Assembly (NCBI GenBank): GCA_945787595.1
Contig: CALZJV010000111.1
Span: 1-37,469, forward strand
Length of the DNA: 37,469 bases
Direction: 5' to 3'
From: an uncultured Desulfobacterales bacterium
GTDB lineage: Bacteria; Desulfobacterota; Desulfobacteria; Desulfobacterales; JAFDCJ01
A program made the translations under genes and the position numbers. Below, one piece after another: positions 25,861-33,272 of the stretch; positions within the stretch are counted from its first letter, which is position 1; the number at the start of each line of letters is the position of its first letter. Under the pieces are notes generated by a model. The model worked only from the letters and a program-made list of their open reading frames with translations, searched no databases and was not told the DNA's origin.

Positions 25861-27537
25861 AAGGTTGCCGGCAGTTTTGTGGCTGTTTGAAGCAGCGCCG
25901 CTCCAGGTGGGATAAGGGTGAGCGGTATTTTGAGTGTGACAATCTTCACAACCGCTGACCAGATTTCCCACCGCAACATTAAAGCGTGGATTGCTGCCGG
26001 GACCGCTGCTAGCGGGTACGGCATGGCAGTCCTGACAATATTTAAGATCGGCCTTTGCTTCCGGCCCATGCAGAGCAGCGTCTGTAAACGGAAGCGTATG
26101 AGGTGCGCCGGGACCACCGGGATGACAACCCGTCGTCGACCCGTCGGCATTGGTGAATCCGGCTGTGAAGCAGCTCGGTGCCGCAGAATTGGGGGCGGTC
26201 CGGCCCTGCGTAAAATCATGACATATATTACAGGTAGTGTTCTGATTCAGGGCATTGCGGTGGCTGGACAGGTAGTCGATGGTAACATCATTGGTGCCCT
26301 GCCAACGGGTGGGATGAGCCTCCGCGTCTGAATGGCATTGATTTGTTGAGCAACCGGTGGAAGCAGTTCCGCCGTCAAATTGGATGGTACCGGGCGTACC
26401 ATGGCATTGCTGGCAAGCTGCAAGATCACCCTTGGCTTCCGGCCCGTGCAGCACCGGGTCGTCAAAAGGTATAGCGTGCGGCGCCCCGGGACCGCTGGGA
26501 TGACATCCCGTAGCGGAACCGTCTGCATTGGTGAAGTTGGCAGTAAAGCAGCTTGGGGCATCCGGATGAGGACCGGGCGCGTCTGTCTCTACATTATGAC
26601 AAACAGCACAGGCAACACCTAGCGAGCCGGCGCTGCGGTGGCTTGACAGATAATCGACGGATGGGTCATTGCTGCCCTGCCAGTTGGTCGGATGGGCCCG
26701 CGTATCCGGATGGCATTGAACCGATGAACAGGCGGTAGATGCAATGGCGCCGTCAAACTGGATGGTACCGGGAGTACCGTGGCACTGCTGGCAGAAAATC
26801 AGATCTGCCTTAGCGTCAGCGCCATGGTCGCCGGCATCCGTATAGGGAAGATCATGCGGGGCGGTAAATCCCGGACCACCTGAATGACATCCGGTAGTAA
26901 TGCCGTCACTGTTCGCAAAATTGGCAGAAAAACAGCTTGGCGCATTCGCAAGCGGACCTGAGCCGGGCCCGTTGGTTTTGTGACACAGGACGCAGCTGGT
27001 ATTAACTGTTTCCAGGGTAATCGTTCGGTGGGTGGCGTCATAAGACGGATCGCGATCGTCATTGGTACCCTGCCAGTTGGTTGGATGCGCACTGGCGCTT
27101 GGATGGCAGGCCGCGGCAGAGCAGGAACCGTCAGGATTATTGAAAAGACCAGGATCAGATACGGCGCCGCCGTCAAAGTCGTTTAACGCTTTACCGTGAC
27201 AGCCACGGCATAAAAGCTGATTTGCCTTGGCGGCCGCTCCATGATCTTCGGGATCAATATACGGCAGAGGATGAACGCTAAAAGGCGGACCACTGTCATG
27301 GCAGGAAATACATCCCGGCACCGGGTCGCCACTGCCCAACAAATCGAGGCCATGGCATTTTTTACAGCTAAATAGATCTGCGTCGGCCTCAGCAGCGTGT
27401 GACAAAAGATATCGTGATAGATGGACCTGATCGGTCCCGGGGGCATCCGTGCTAGAGGTCGAACAACCACTGACATAAAAAATCAGTACGCACAGAGTGA
27501 GCCTAATCAAATATTGTGGCAATATTTTATTTTTCAT
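25843..27537 (-). CDS. Large outer-surface multihaem c-type cytochrome (lipoprotein), 5' part
   Basis: A 564-residue part of a very large cytochrome. A lipoprotein signal ends in YVSGC (Cys25). It carries ten CXXCH, three CX4CH (CSAAACH, CSSVQCH, CSTNQCH) and three CX14CH motifs (Cys202-His218, Cys330-His346, Cys456-His472). Three modules of about 127 residues repeat, each with AHPTNWQG, SSHR, CxxCHN, PSCFTANFTNADG, PHxLPF and CQQCHGTPGTIQFDG. This is the Geobacter CxxxxCH...CXXCH domain type. With the 3' part, 20 regular sites plus 3 unusual ones are present. It starts 6 bases after the 5-haem gene, in an operon with the porin. The stop at 25843 follows a frameshift, so as read the protein is cut short. 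Confidence 0.85.
   Translation of the reverse strand: MKNKILPQYLIRLTLCVLIFYVSGCSTSSTDAPGTDQVHLSRYLLSHAAEADADLFSCKKCHGLDLLGSGDPVPGCISCHDSGPPFSVHPLPYIDPEDHGAAAKANQLLCRGCHGKALNDFDGGAVSDPGLFNNPDGSCSAAACHPSASAHPTNWQGTNDDRDPSYDATHRTITLETVNTSCVLCHKTNGPGSGPLANAPSCFSANFANSDGITTGCHSGGPGFTAPHDLPYTDAGDHGADAKADLIFCQQCHGTPGTIQFDGAIASTACSSVQCHPDTRAHPTNWQGSNDPSVDYLSSHRSAGSLGVACAVCHNVETDAPGPHPDAPSCFTANFTNADGSATGCHPSGPGAPHAIPFDDPVLHGPEAKGDLAACQQCHGTPGTIQFDGGTASTGCSTNQCHSDAEAHPTRWQGTNDVTIDYLSSHRNALNQNTTCNICHDFTQGRTAPNSAAPSCFTAGFTNADGSTTGCHPGGPGAPHTLPFTDAALHGPEAKADLKYCQDCHAVPASSGPGSNPRFNVAVGNLVSGCEDCHTQNTAHPYPTWSGAASNSHKTAGNLGVAIG
26040..27120 (-). repeat. Three tandem cytochrome modules of about 380 bp
   Basis: AHPTNWQG/AHPTRWQG recurs at residues 150, 281 and 407, and the CX14CH Cys at 202, 330 and 456, so the unit is 126-131 residues. 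Modules two and three are the most alike (FTNADGSxTGCHPxGPGAPH). The pattern indicates growth of the protein by in-frame duplication. Confidence 0.75.
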
Positions 27538-27543
27538 CTCATT

Positions 27544-28011
27544 TTATCCATGACAAGATCTACAGGTCTGTGATGATTTAGGATTCCCATGACAGCGATA
27601 ACAGGAGGTCGGGTTAATGCGACCGTCAATAACATGCCGGGTAAGGTAGTCCCCGCGATGTGGCATACGGCGATAACTTTCAGTCTGGTTTTTGATGGAG
27701 GGCCTCAACTCGATTGCGACCCCGTGGCAATCGCTGCAAAAACTTCCGCGGTGACAGCCGCCACAGACACTGCCGAATCGACCGGCCACCTGCCTATGAT
27801 TATCGGCAAAAAACATACCGTGGTTCAATTTCTCATAGGGAATCTCTGCTTCCTCCATATCATGGCAATCGGTGCAATAACGAAGATCTTCCCCCTCTTC
27901 TTCAGGATGCCGCGGAGGCGGTGCATAACCACTTTGAACGGCTGCACAGGCAACCACAAGGATGATCGTCAAAATAATCGCGCTTAATCCCAGTAATTCT
28001 TTGTTTTTCAT
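27544..28011 (-). CDS. Pentahaem c-type cytochrome lipoprotein
   Basis: A 155-residue protein with a lipoprotein-type signal (ILVVAC, Cys22) and five CXXCH motifs: CTDCH, CGGCH, CSDCH, CYRCH and CRSCH, the last one at the very C-terminus (CRSCHG). Extra His residues (LNHGMFF, NHRQVAG, MPHRGDYLTRHV) are suited as distal haem ligands, as in cytochrome c3/c7-like proteins. It sits between the porin and the large cytochrome genes, 6 bases before the latter. In the porin-cytochrome model it is the periplasmic-side carrier. It shares the MKNK leader start with its neighbour. A palindromic repeat element lies directly upstream. Confidence 0.88.
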   Translation of the reverse strand: MKNKELLGLSAIILTIILVVACAAVQSGYAPPPRHPEEEGEDLRYCTDCHDMEEAEIPYEKLNHGMFFADNHRQVAGRFGSVCGGCHRGSFCSDCHGVAIELRPSIKNQTESYRRMPHRGDYLTRHVIDGRINPTSCYRCHGNPKSSQTCRSCHG

Positions 28012-28100
28012 CGCCGCCTTCCTGATAATTTGAAAAGTTTATCCATACTGCTAAGGGTGTTTAATATTGTTGCTCTATCTATAACCCCATTAGCGTTTAG

Positions 28101-28293
28101 CTAGTGTCCATCCATAAATCGGTTAAAATCGATTTGGGCACTAAATAGTGTTTCCAATCCAGAAATGCGGATTTCTGTCCAAGGTCAAGGATATCAAGCG
28201 TTTGTGCGGAGACGTAGCTGGCTACGTCGCACAAACAATCGCGCCGATTGACGCCGAGATTGGGCAAAAAGACCATTTATGGATGGAAACTAG
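28101..28293. mobile_element. Palindromic MITE-like element inserted at the porin 3' end
   Basis: Terminal arms of 19 bases, CTAGTGTCCATCCATAAAT (28101-28119) and its complement (28275-28293), match with one mismatch. Inside are two more hairpins: CAGAAAT/ATTTCTG (28160-28177) and a large TTTGTGCG...CGCACAAA stem (28201-28235) with an ACGTAGC/GCTACGT core. There is no transposase gene, so it is a non-autonomous unit. Its right part supplies the last 22 codons and the stop of the porin gene. Confidence 0.7.
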
Positions 28294-29874
28294 TAATCCG
28301 CGAATGTTCGAGTCAAAAAAAGGATCATTACTCCAATCTCCTGATAGTTTGACTTCCAAAGCATCATCGAAAAACCGCATCCCACCTCCTAGTGACAACC
28401 ACAGGGAGTAGTCCTGGCCATATATCTCCTCATCATAACGAACATACATGGCATCGCCGCTAATAAATCCCAACCGCGAGAGAATGGAGGGCGTGTTCCA
28501 GTAAAAAAAAGCTCTGGTCAGTAAATGGCGAGTCTCGTCGGAGTCGCCGTTCATACGGCCGATTTGCCCGCCTATCTGGGTGCGGCCAGTTAAATTCCAG
28601 TTGGCATTTCCTTCAACATAAAAGGCATTGTCATCCCTGCGATCATAATCATAAAAATTTATTTTGGCACCAAGGTCTACCTGATTGAACCGTTGCCAGA
28701 TGATGTCACTGCCCAGAGAGGAAAGGATTTCACCGGTCTCAGCCAGGAATCGAAATTGGTTGGCACTGTTGTCCTTGGTGTTAAAAAAGTCTTCATAACG
28801 ATAGCGTTGGTAAAACGGCCGAAAATTAAAATCGTAAATATCAAAGCGAATTTCGTATGAATGCTCGCCCCAGCCTTTGGTATCCAAATTGTAGGATGAG
28901 AAACCGAAAAAATTAATGTCGAGCGGCAACTCCGCAAAAAGGTCGAATCCAGCCATTTCTTCGTCGCTGTCGCCATCGCTGTTTTTCTTTTTATAGGAGA
29001 GCCCGATTTCATATTCCGCAGCCTTATGACCGGCGACTCTGCCACCCCAGATACTGTCCCCGGAGCGTCCATCTTCAGAAGACAGTTCGACCGGCGAGCC
29101 ACCGTATAGGGCAAATTTAAAATAGGGCGTCAAAGCGCTTTTAATCCCGAGACCATCGATGCTGTTGTTGATGATTCCTGCCATGACATGCTGACGCCCC
29201 AAGGTGAAGTTGGTGCCGTAGTCCGGACGGTTGTATTCCAGATAACCAGATAACAATTCACCATCTGGATTATCGTCAAAATAGTCGCTGTCATTAAAAT
29301 CGTACCGGCCCCACCCATGCATATGCAGGGATAATCCACCTTCATCCAATGCACCGAGATCGAGCCGCAGGTATTGGTAGGCGGGAACAAGCAGGTCATC
29401 ATCTTGTTTACCCCTATCCCGTTCAAAAGCCCGAAAGATGGTGTCAGATGATATTTCTACTTGATATAGGGCCTCAATATCATCTTCTTCTATTTCTTCC
29501 TCATCATCTTCCGTTGCAAGCTGTTGTTCCTTTTCTTTATCACCATCTACCGTTTCAAGCTGTTGTTCCTTTTCTTTATCACCATCTACCGTTTCAAGCT
29601 GTTGTTCCTTTCCGACAAAGGAATCTTCGCCTGCGGGTTGATTGCTGACCTCTGATCCTTCACCTTTGGCTGTTGAACTGCCCTTTTGCCCATTATTCAT
29701 CCTGACTAATTTTTCATATTCTTCTTCCGAAATCAGGTTGCCTTTAGAGTCGTAGTAATATGTTTGCCCGGCGTGAAGTTCAGAAAAATGAGTTAAAGTC
29801 AATGCCACCAAGAGCAATAGAACACTGTCGAGAAACAACTTTTTAAACATGGTTCTGCTTTCATTTTTCAACAT
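28222..29874 (-). CDS. Outer-membrane porin of a porin-cytochrome locus, altered C-terminus
   Basis: About 550 residues. ATG 29874 is preferred because AAAGGA precedes it; ATG 29850 is an alternative. A signal peptide (LFLDSVLLLLVALTLTHFS) is followed by YYYDSKGNLISEEEYEKLV, an acidic repeat linker (EQQLETVDGDKEK twice, then a poly-Asp/Glu run) and a beta-barrel of alternating strands (LHMHGWGRYDFNDSDYF, LGRQHVMAGIINNSIDGL, EHSYEIRFDIYDFNFRPFYQ, FYVEGNANWNLTG). Related barrels end in an aromatic strand after FDSDxRG. Here SNDPFFDSNIRG is followed by LLVSIHKWSFCPISASIGAI and a few more residues encoded by the repeat element, so the terminal strand is lost. It is the first gene of the operon with the two cytochromes. 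Confidence 0.75.
   Translation of the reverse strand: MLKNESRTMFKKLFLDSVLLLLVALTLTHFSELHAGQTYYYDSKGNLISEEEYEKLVRMNNGQKGSSTAKGEGSEVSNQPAGEDSFVGKEQQLETVDGDKEKEQQLETVDGDKEKEQQLATEDDEEEIEEDDIEALYQVEISSDTIFRAFERDRGKQDDDLLVPAYQYLRLDLGALDEGGLSLHMHGWGRYDFNDSDYFDDNPDGELLSGYLEYNRPDYGTNFTLGRQHVMAGIINNSIDGLGIKSALTPYFKFALYGGSPVELSSEDGRSGDSIWGGRVAGHKAAEYEIGLSYKKKNSDGDSDEEMAGFDLFAELPLDINFFGFSSYNLDTKGWGEHSYEIRFDIYDFNFRPFYQRYRYEDFFNTKDNSANQFRFLAETGEILSSLGSDIIWQRFNQVDLGAKINFYDYDRRDDNAFYVEGNANWNLTGRTQIGGQIGRMNGDSDETRHLLTRAFFYWNTPSILSRLGFISGDAMYVRYDEEIYGQDYSLWLSLGGGMRFFDDALEVKLSGDWSNDPFFDSNIRGLLVSIHKWSFCPISASIGAIVCAT
29518..29612 (-). repeat. 39-bp tandem repeat in the porin linker
   Basis: Two perfect 39-base copies (29518-29556, 29557-29595) and a 17-base partial copy. 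They encode the acidic 13-residue unit EQQLETVDGDKEK. Being in frame, copy number can vary without breaking the gene. Confidence 0.8.
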
Positions 29875-30455
29875 AAATTCCTTTGGGTAGTAAGTATAAC
29901 TGAACGGCAGAAGGCACAAATCCGATAGAATTCGTATGAATTAATCAAAAAATGTGCCTTTTTCTCATGTCTGCTTTTTTTGGACCTTTGAAAGAGAGAA
30001 AATAATTTAAAATTCAAGAAGTTAAAAAATCAGACCTAAAATTATCGGACTATATAGATTTCAAAAAAAATGAAGAACGACGCATGTCTCCAATCACAAG
30101 TTTGTAATTGCAGTATCGCTTATGTTACAATCTTTAGGTTTTTGAGATGTCCCTTAAATTCTAATTCGAATATTATTTGGGAATATCCTTAATCGTTTTA
30201 AGTTGAAATAATACGTAATTTCTGAATCCCAGCAAAATAGACTTATTGCAGGGTCATCAAATCTAGCTACACAATTGTTGATCCAATACCCAAAACAGGC
30301 GCTTGACATGGTCTGAACCTCTGGCCTATATTTCATTTGATCGTAAACTATGAATAAATTCAAATTCTACATACGATTACGATACTAAATATTTTTACAG
30401 GAATTCCATGACAGCGACTCCCAATCGCATGGACTGTGACCAATGAGGTGCAAAT
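29875..30455. other. Divergent regulatory gap
   Basis: About 580 bases between the porin operon (leftward) and the two-component genes (rightward). AT-rich, with the nested inverted repeat near the porin. The short open frame at 30154-30363 (minus) shows no family features and is not called. Promoters for both operons must lie here, but I cannot place them. Confidence 0.5.
29911..29960 (-). promoter_or_regulatory. Nested inverted repeat upstream of the porin operon
   Basis: AAGGCACA (29911-29918) pairs with TGTGCCTT (29953-29960). Centred inside is AATTC/GAATT (29929-29942) with a GTAT loop, giving a symmetric element of 50 bases. It lies 37-86 bases upstream of the chosen porin start, so it could be an operator or a leader hairpin. 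No certain promoter was found. Confidence 0.45.
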
Positions 30456-31169
30456 ATGAGCGTAAAAAAGGAGCTGCCTTCGTTACGCATTCTGATCGTT
30501 GAAGACAACGTCGACATCGCTGAAAACATCGCCGATTACCTGGAAATGCAGGGTCATGTGTTGGATTTTGCCATGGACGGTATCGGTGGATTGCACCTGG
30601 CGCTGACCCAGGATTATGACGCCATCGTACTGGACATCATGTTGCCGGCTATGGATGGATTAACATTTTGCAGAAAACTGCGGGAGCAAGGTGCGAAACA
30701 AACACCCGTTTTGATGTTGACCGCCCGCGACACCCTTTCCGATAAATTGGAAGGGTTTGAGGCCGGTGCCGATGATTATCTTGTCAAACCTTTTGAATTG
30801 CAGGAGCTTGAAGCCCGGTTGGGTGCTCTGGTCAGAAGGGCCGCTGACTCTCTCCAAGATCATCTTCAGGTTGGTGATCTCGAAGTAGACATGGGAAAAA
30901 TGGTAGTTCAACGGGCCGGGTATCATGTTGAGCTGAATCGCACCAGTATGAAAATTCTTACCATGCTGATTCAAGCCTATCCCAACGTTGTATCGCGCAA
31001 GGAGATAGAACACGTGTTATGGGGCGATATGCCTCCCGACAGCGATGCGTTGCGCAGCCACATTTATGCCCTGCGTCGCGCCATTGACAAACCTTTCAAA
31101 CGCCCCCTGATACAGACGGTTCACGGTGTTGGTTACAGATTGGTAGAATCCGATGACCTTTCGTCATAG
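30456..31169 (+). CDS. OmpR/PhoB-family response regulator
   Basis: A 237-residue protein with a receiver domain (ILIVEDN from 12, phosphoacceptor Asp60 in IVLDIMLP, Thr89 region LMLTARD, Lys111 in YLVKPFE). The C-terminal winged helix ends in LIQTVHGVGYRL, typical of OmpR/PhoB regulators. The start ATG has GAGGTG seven bases upstream. It overlaps the sensor kinase gene by 17 bases. Its neighbours are the porin-cytochrome operon (divergent) and the Rieske/cytochrome b operon (downstream). The box array before the latter has the architecture PhoB-type regulators bind, so this regulator is the natural candidate. Confidence 0.93.
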   Translation: MSVKKELPSLRILIVEDNVDIAENIADYLEMQGHVLDFAMDGIGGLHLALTQDYDAIVLDIMLPAMDGLTFCRKLREQGAKQTPVLMLTARDTLSDKLEGFEAGADDYLVKPFELQELEARLGALVRRAADSLQDHLQVGDLEVDMGKMVVQRAGYHVELNRTSMKILTMLIQAYPNVVSRKEIEHVLWGDMPPDSDALRSHIYALRRAIDKPFKRPLIQTVHGVGYRLVESDDLSS

Positions 31170-32442
31170 TCTTCGAACACGCATTATTATTGCGTTTTGT
31201 TTATTCGGTGCTGTGCTGGGCACCGTTTATGCCACCGCGGTGTATATTTCTCTGGACCTGATTGACGATCATCTCGTCGATAATCGTTTGGTACAGGAAC
31301 TTGAACATATTGTTGTTCACCATCAGCAGTACAGCGACATACCGCCACCCACTTCTCCTTATATTACCGCTTACCTTGATACGACACCCATGCCACCGCA
31401 TGTTCGGGAAATGGTCGGCGGATTGACTGAAGGTTTTCACGAAGCCTATCATGGGCGGGATGAATACCACATTGCCGTGCAAAGCCTGCCAGATTTGGAT
31501 AACTTTCTCTATCTGCTTTACGATGTCAGCGGTCTGGAATTTACCGAAAAACGCAAGCTGAATATAGGAATCGTATTAGCTGCCGGGGTGATCCTGATCA
31601 TTGGACTAGGGCTGTGGATAGGCTGGTTGACATCGCGCAAAGTTATTGCTCCGGTGTCCCATCTTGCAGAACAGGTAGATAAAAGTGGTCCGGATAACCT
31701 GCCGACCGACCTTTCCAGGCATTTTTATCAGGATGAAGTCGGTGTGCTTGCCAGGGCATTGGAGCAGACTATGCAGCGAGTAGAAGCCTTTGTCAATCGT
31801 GAGCACCAGTTTACCCGCGATGTCAGCCATGAACTTCGGACGCCGGTTACCGTGATCAAGGGAGCTGTGGAATTGTTGAAAAGGCATTTTGCCGCTGAAA
31901 AAAAATCAGTACCGCGATCCTTAAGCCGTATCGAACGGTCGGTGAACAAAATGGAGAACATCATCGAAACTCTGCTGTGGCTGTCCAGGGAAGATGCGGC
32001 CGATCATCAGGGATCGGTGTTTGCTGTAACCCCGGCCGTACGCGAGGTCATCGAACAAAATCGCTACCTCATCGCCGGCCGACCCGTTGATATCGACCTG
32101 ATGGTCAAGGCTGATCCCCAATTGACGGTTCCGTGCCCCTTGTTTCAGATTGCCTTAACCAATTTGATCCGCAATGCACTTCAATCTATGCCGAATGGAA
32201 AAATCACGGTTGATGTTCGCACGGATCGAGTGGTTGTTTCGGATACCGGAGTGGGCATTGCAGCAAAGGATTTGAAGACGGTGATGCAACCACATGTACG
32301 CGGCAGCGGCAGCGAAGGGTTCGGTCTGGGATTATCCATCGTAAGTCGATTATGCGATCGATTTGGTTGGCAGCTCGAAATTCAAAGCATCGTTGGCAGC
32401 GGAACCACGGTGCAATTGATTTTTTGTCCCACCGCAAAATAA
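31153..32442 (+). CDS. Sensor histidine kinase
   Basis: A 429-residue membrane kinase. The first helix (about 11-33) and second helix (about 138-158) enclose a periplasmic sensor of about 100 residues rich in His (VHHQQY, FHEAYHG, EYHIAV). A HAMP-like region follows, then HisKA with VSHELRTP (phospho-His226) and HATPase_c with the N-box LTNLIRNALQSM, G1 DTGVGI and G2 GFGLGLSIV. It overlaps the response regulator and forms its partner. The His-rich sensor could bind metal or haem, but that is only a guess. The signal is unknown. Confidence 0.92.
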   Translation: MTFRHSLRTRIIIAFCLFGAVLGTVYATAVYISLDLIDDHLVDNRLVQELEHIVVHHQQYSDIPPPTSPYITAYLDTTPMPPHVREMVGGLTEGFHEAYHGRDEYHIAVQSLPDLDNFLYLLYDVSGLEFTEKRKLNIGIVLAAGVILIIGLGLWIGWLTSRKVIAPVSHLAEQVDKSGPDNLPTDLSRHFYQDEVGVLARALEQTMQRVEAFVNREHQFTRDVSHELRTPVTVIKGAVELLKRHFAAEKKSVPRSLSRIERSVNKMENIIETLLWLSREDAADHQGSVFAVTPAVREVIEQNRYLIAGRPVDIDLMVKADPQLTVPCPLFQIALTNLIRNALQSMPNGKITVDVRTDRVVVSDTGVGIAAKDLKTVMQPHVRGSGSEGFGLGLSIVSRLCDRFGWQLEIQSIVGSGTTVQLIFCPTAK

Positions 32443-32534
32443 TCTCTCCAATTATTTTCCAGCCTTTTTTAAGGTGTCTGGTTAATACACCGGATATAAA
32501 CAAAAATAGTGCCCCGGTTTTTTTTTCTTTAAGA

Positions 32535-32594
32535 TTTCAATTATTTTTTACAATCATTTCACATTTTTTTCACAATTCATCTGCTAAATATATT
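32535..32594 (+). promoter_or_regulatory. PhoB-type box array and -10 before the Rieske/cytochrome b operon
   Basis: Four 7-base boxes start exactly 11 bases apart: TTTCAAT (32535), TTTTACA (32546), TTTCACA (32557) and TTTCACA (32568), with T/A-rich 4-base spacers. Ten bases after the last box is TAAATA (32585-32590), a plausible -10. No -35 is needed in this design, where the regulator replaces it. TATATT (32589-32594) is an alternative -10. Confidence 0.55.
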
Positions 32595-32756
32595 CCTGCG
32601 GATGCTACAGAGTAGAATGATCACTCAAAATGCAGCTCCTCGCAGTTGCACCGGGACGAGATACGAGAGCAACACTGCCCCTGTATCAGCTGGATAGAAC
32701 GAAAACGGGTTTGTCTTTCCATCCGTTGATGAGATTCCGAGCCTTAGGAGATCGTA

Positions 32757-33272
32757 ATGGAGAAAGAATCCGATTTAAACCGGAGAAAGTTTATGGAGAT
32801 CGGGATTTATACGATCACCGGCGCCATTACTGCCGTAAGCGGCGTTGCCCTGGCACGTTTTGCCGTTGGGACATCATTTGCAAAAAAGAAATCCAAATGG
32901 ATCGAGCTTGACTCCGAAGAGATCCAGGATGCCGACGAAGGATTTGCCAGAGTCGTTCTGGAATATGAACAAAAAGACGGCTGGCTGACTGCAACCACAA
33001 GGTCACTGGTGTATGTCAAGCGGGTAAAAGGAGATGAAGTCGTAGCGATTTCCGCCTCTTGCTCCCATCTGGGCTGCATTGTAACCTGGGACGAAGAGCA
33101 AAAAATATTTAAATGTCCGTGTCACGACGGCAAATACGACGTGGAGGGAAGGGTCATTAGCGGGCCACCTCCCGGGCCGTTAAGAAGGCATAAGACCAAA
33201 ATTGAAGACGGCACAATCCTGTTGGCCACCGATACAATGCCTTACGGAGGTGATCCCCATGAACGTGCTTAA
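32757..33272 (+). CDS. Rieske iron-sulfur protein of a b6-type quinol complex
   Basis: A 171-residue protein with a Tat-like N-terminus (NRRKFMEIG) and one membrane helix (about 15-38). The soluble domain holds both Rieske boxes: CSHLGC (102-107) and CPCHDG (120-125), giving Cys102/His104/Cys120/His123 as cluster ligands and Cys107/Cys122 as the disulfide. The proline-rich SGPPPGPL loop after box 2 is also typical. It receives the first electron from quinol at the periplasmic side. AGGAG precedes the start. It overlaps the cytochrome b gene by 14 bases. A 314-base leader with a PhoB-type box array precedes it. Confidence 0.93.
   Translation: MEKESDLNRRKFMEIGIYTITGAITAVSGVALARFAVGTSFAKKKSKWIELDSEEIQDADEGFARVVLEYEQKDGWLTATTRSLVYVKRVKGDEVVAISASCSHLGCIVTWDEEQKIFKCPCHDGKYDVEGRVISGPPPGPLRRHKTKIEDGTILLATDTMPYGGDPHERA

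Noticed and set aside
26380..27186. Plus-strand open frames opposite the large cytochrome
   Set aside because: They are antisense shadows of a GC-rich repetitive gene with Cys/His codons and carry no recognisable domains.
25191..27537. CRISPR-like array because of periodic repeats
   Set aside because: The period is about 380 bases, repeats are coding and diverged, and there are no short spacers or cas genes.
33202..33258. Upstream extension of the cytochrome b6-like frame
   Set aside because: ATG 33259 has a strong GGAGGTGAT site and gives the normal b6 N-terminus.
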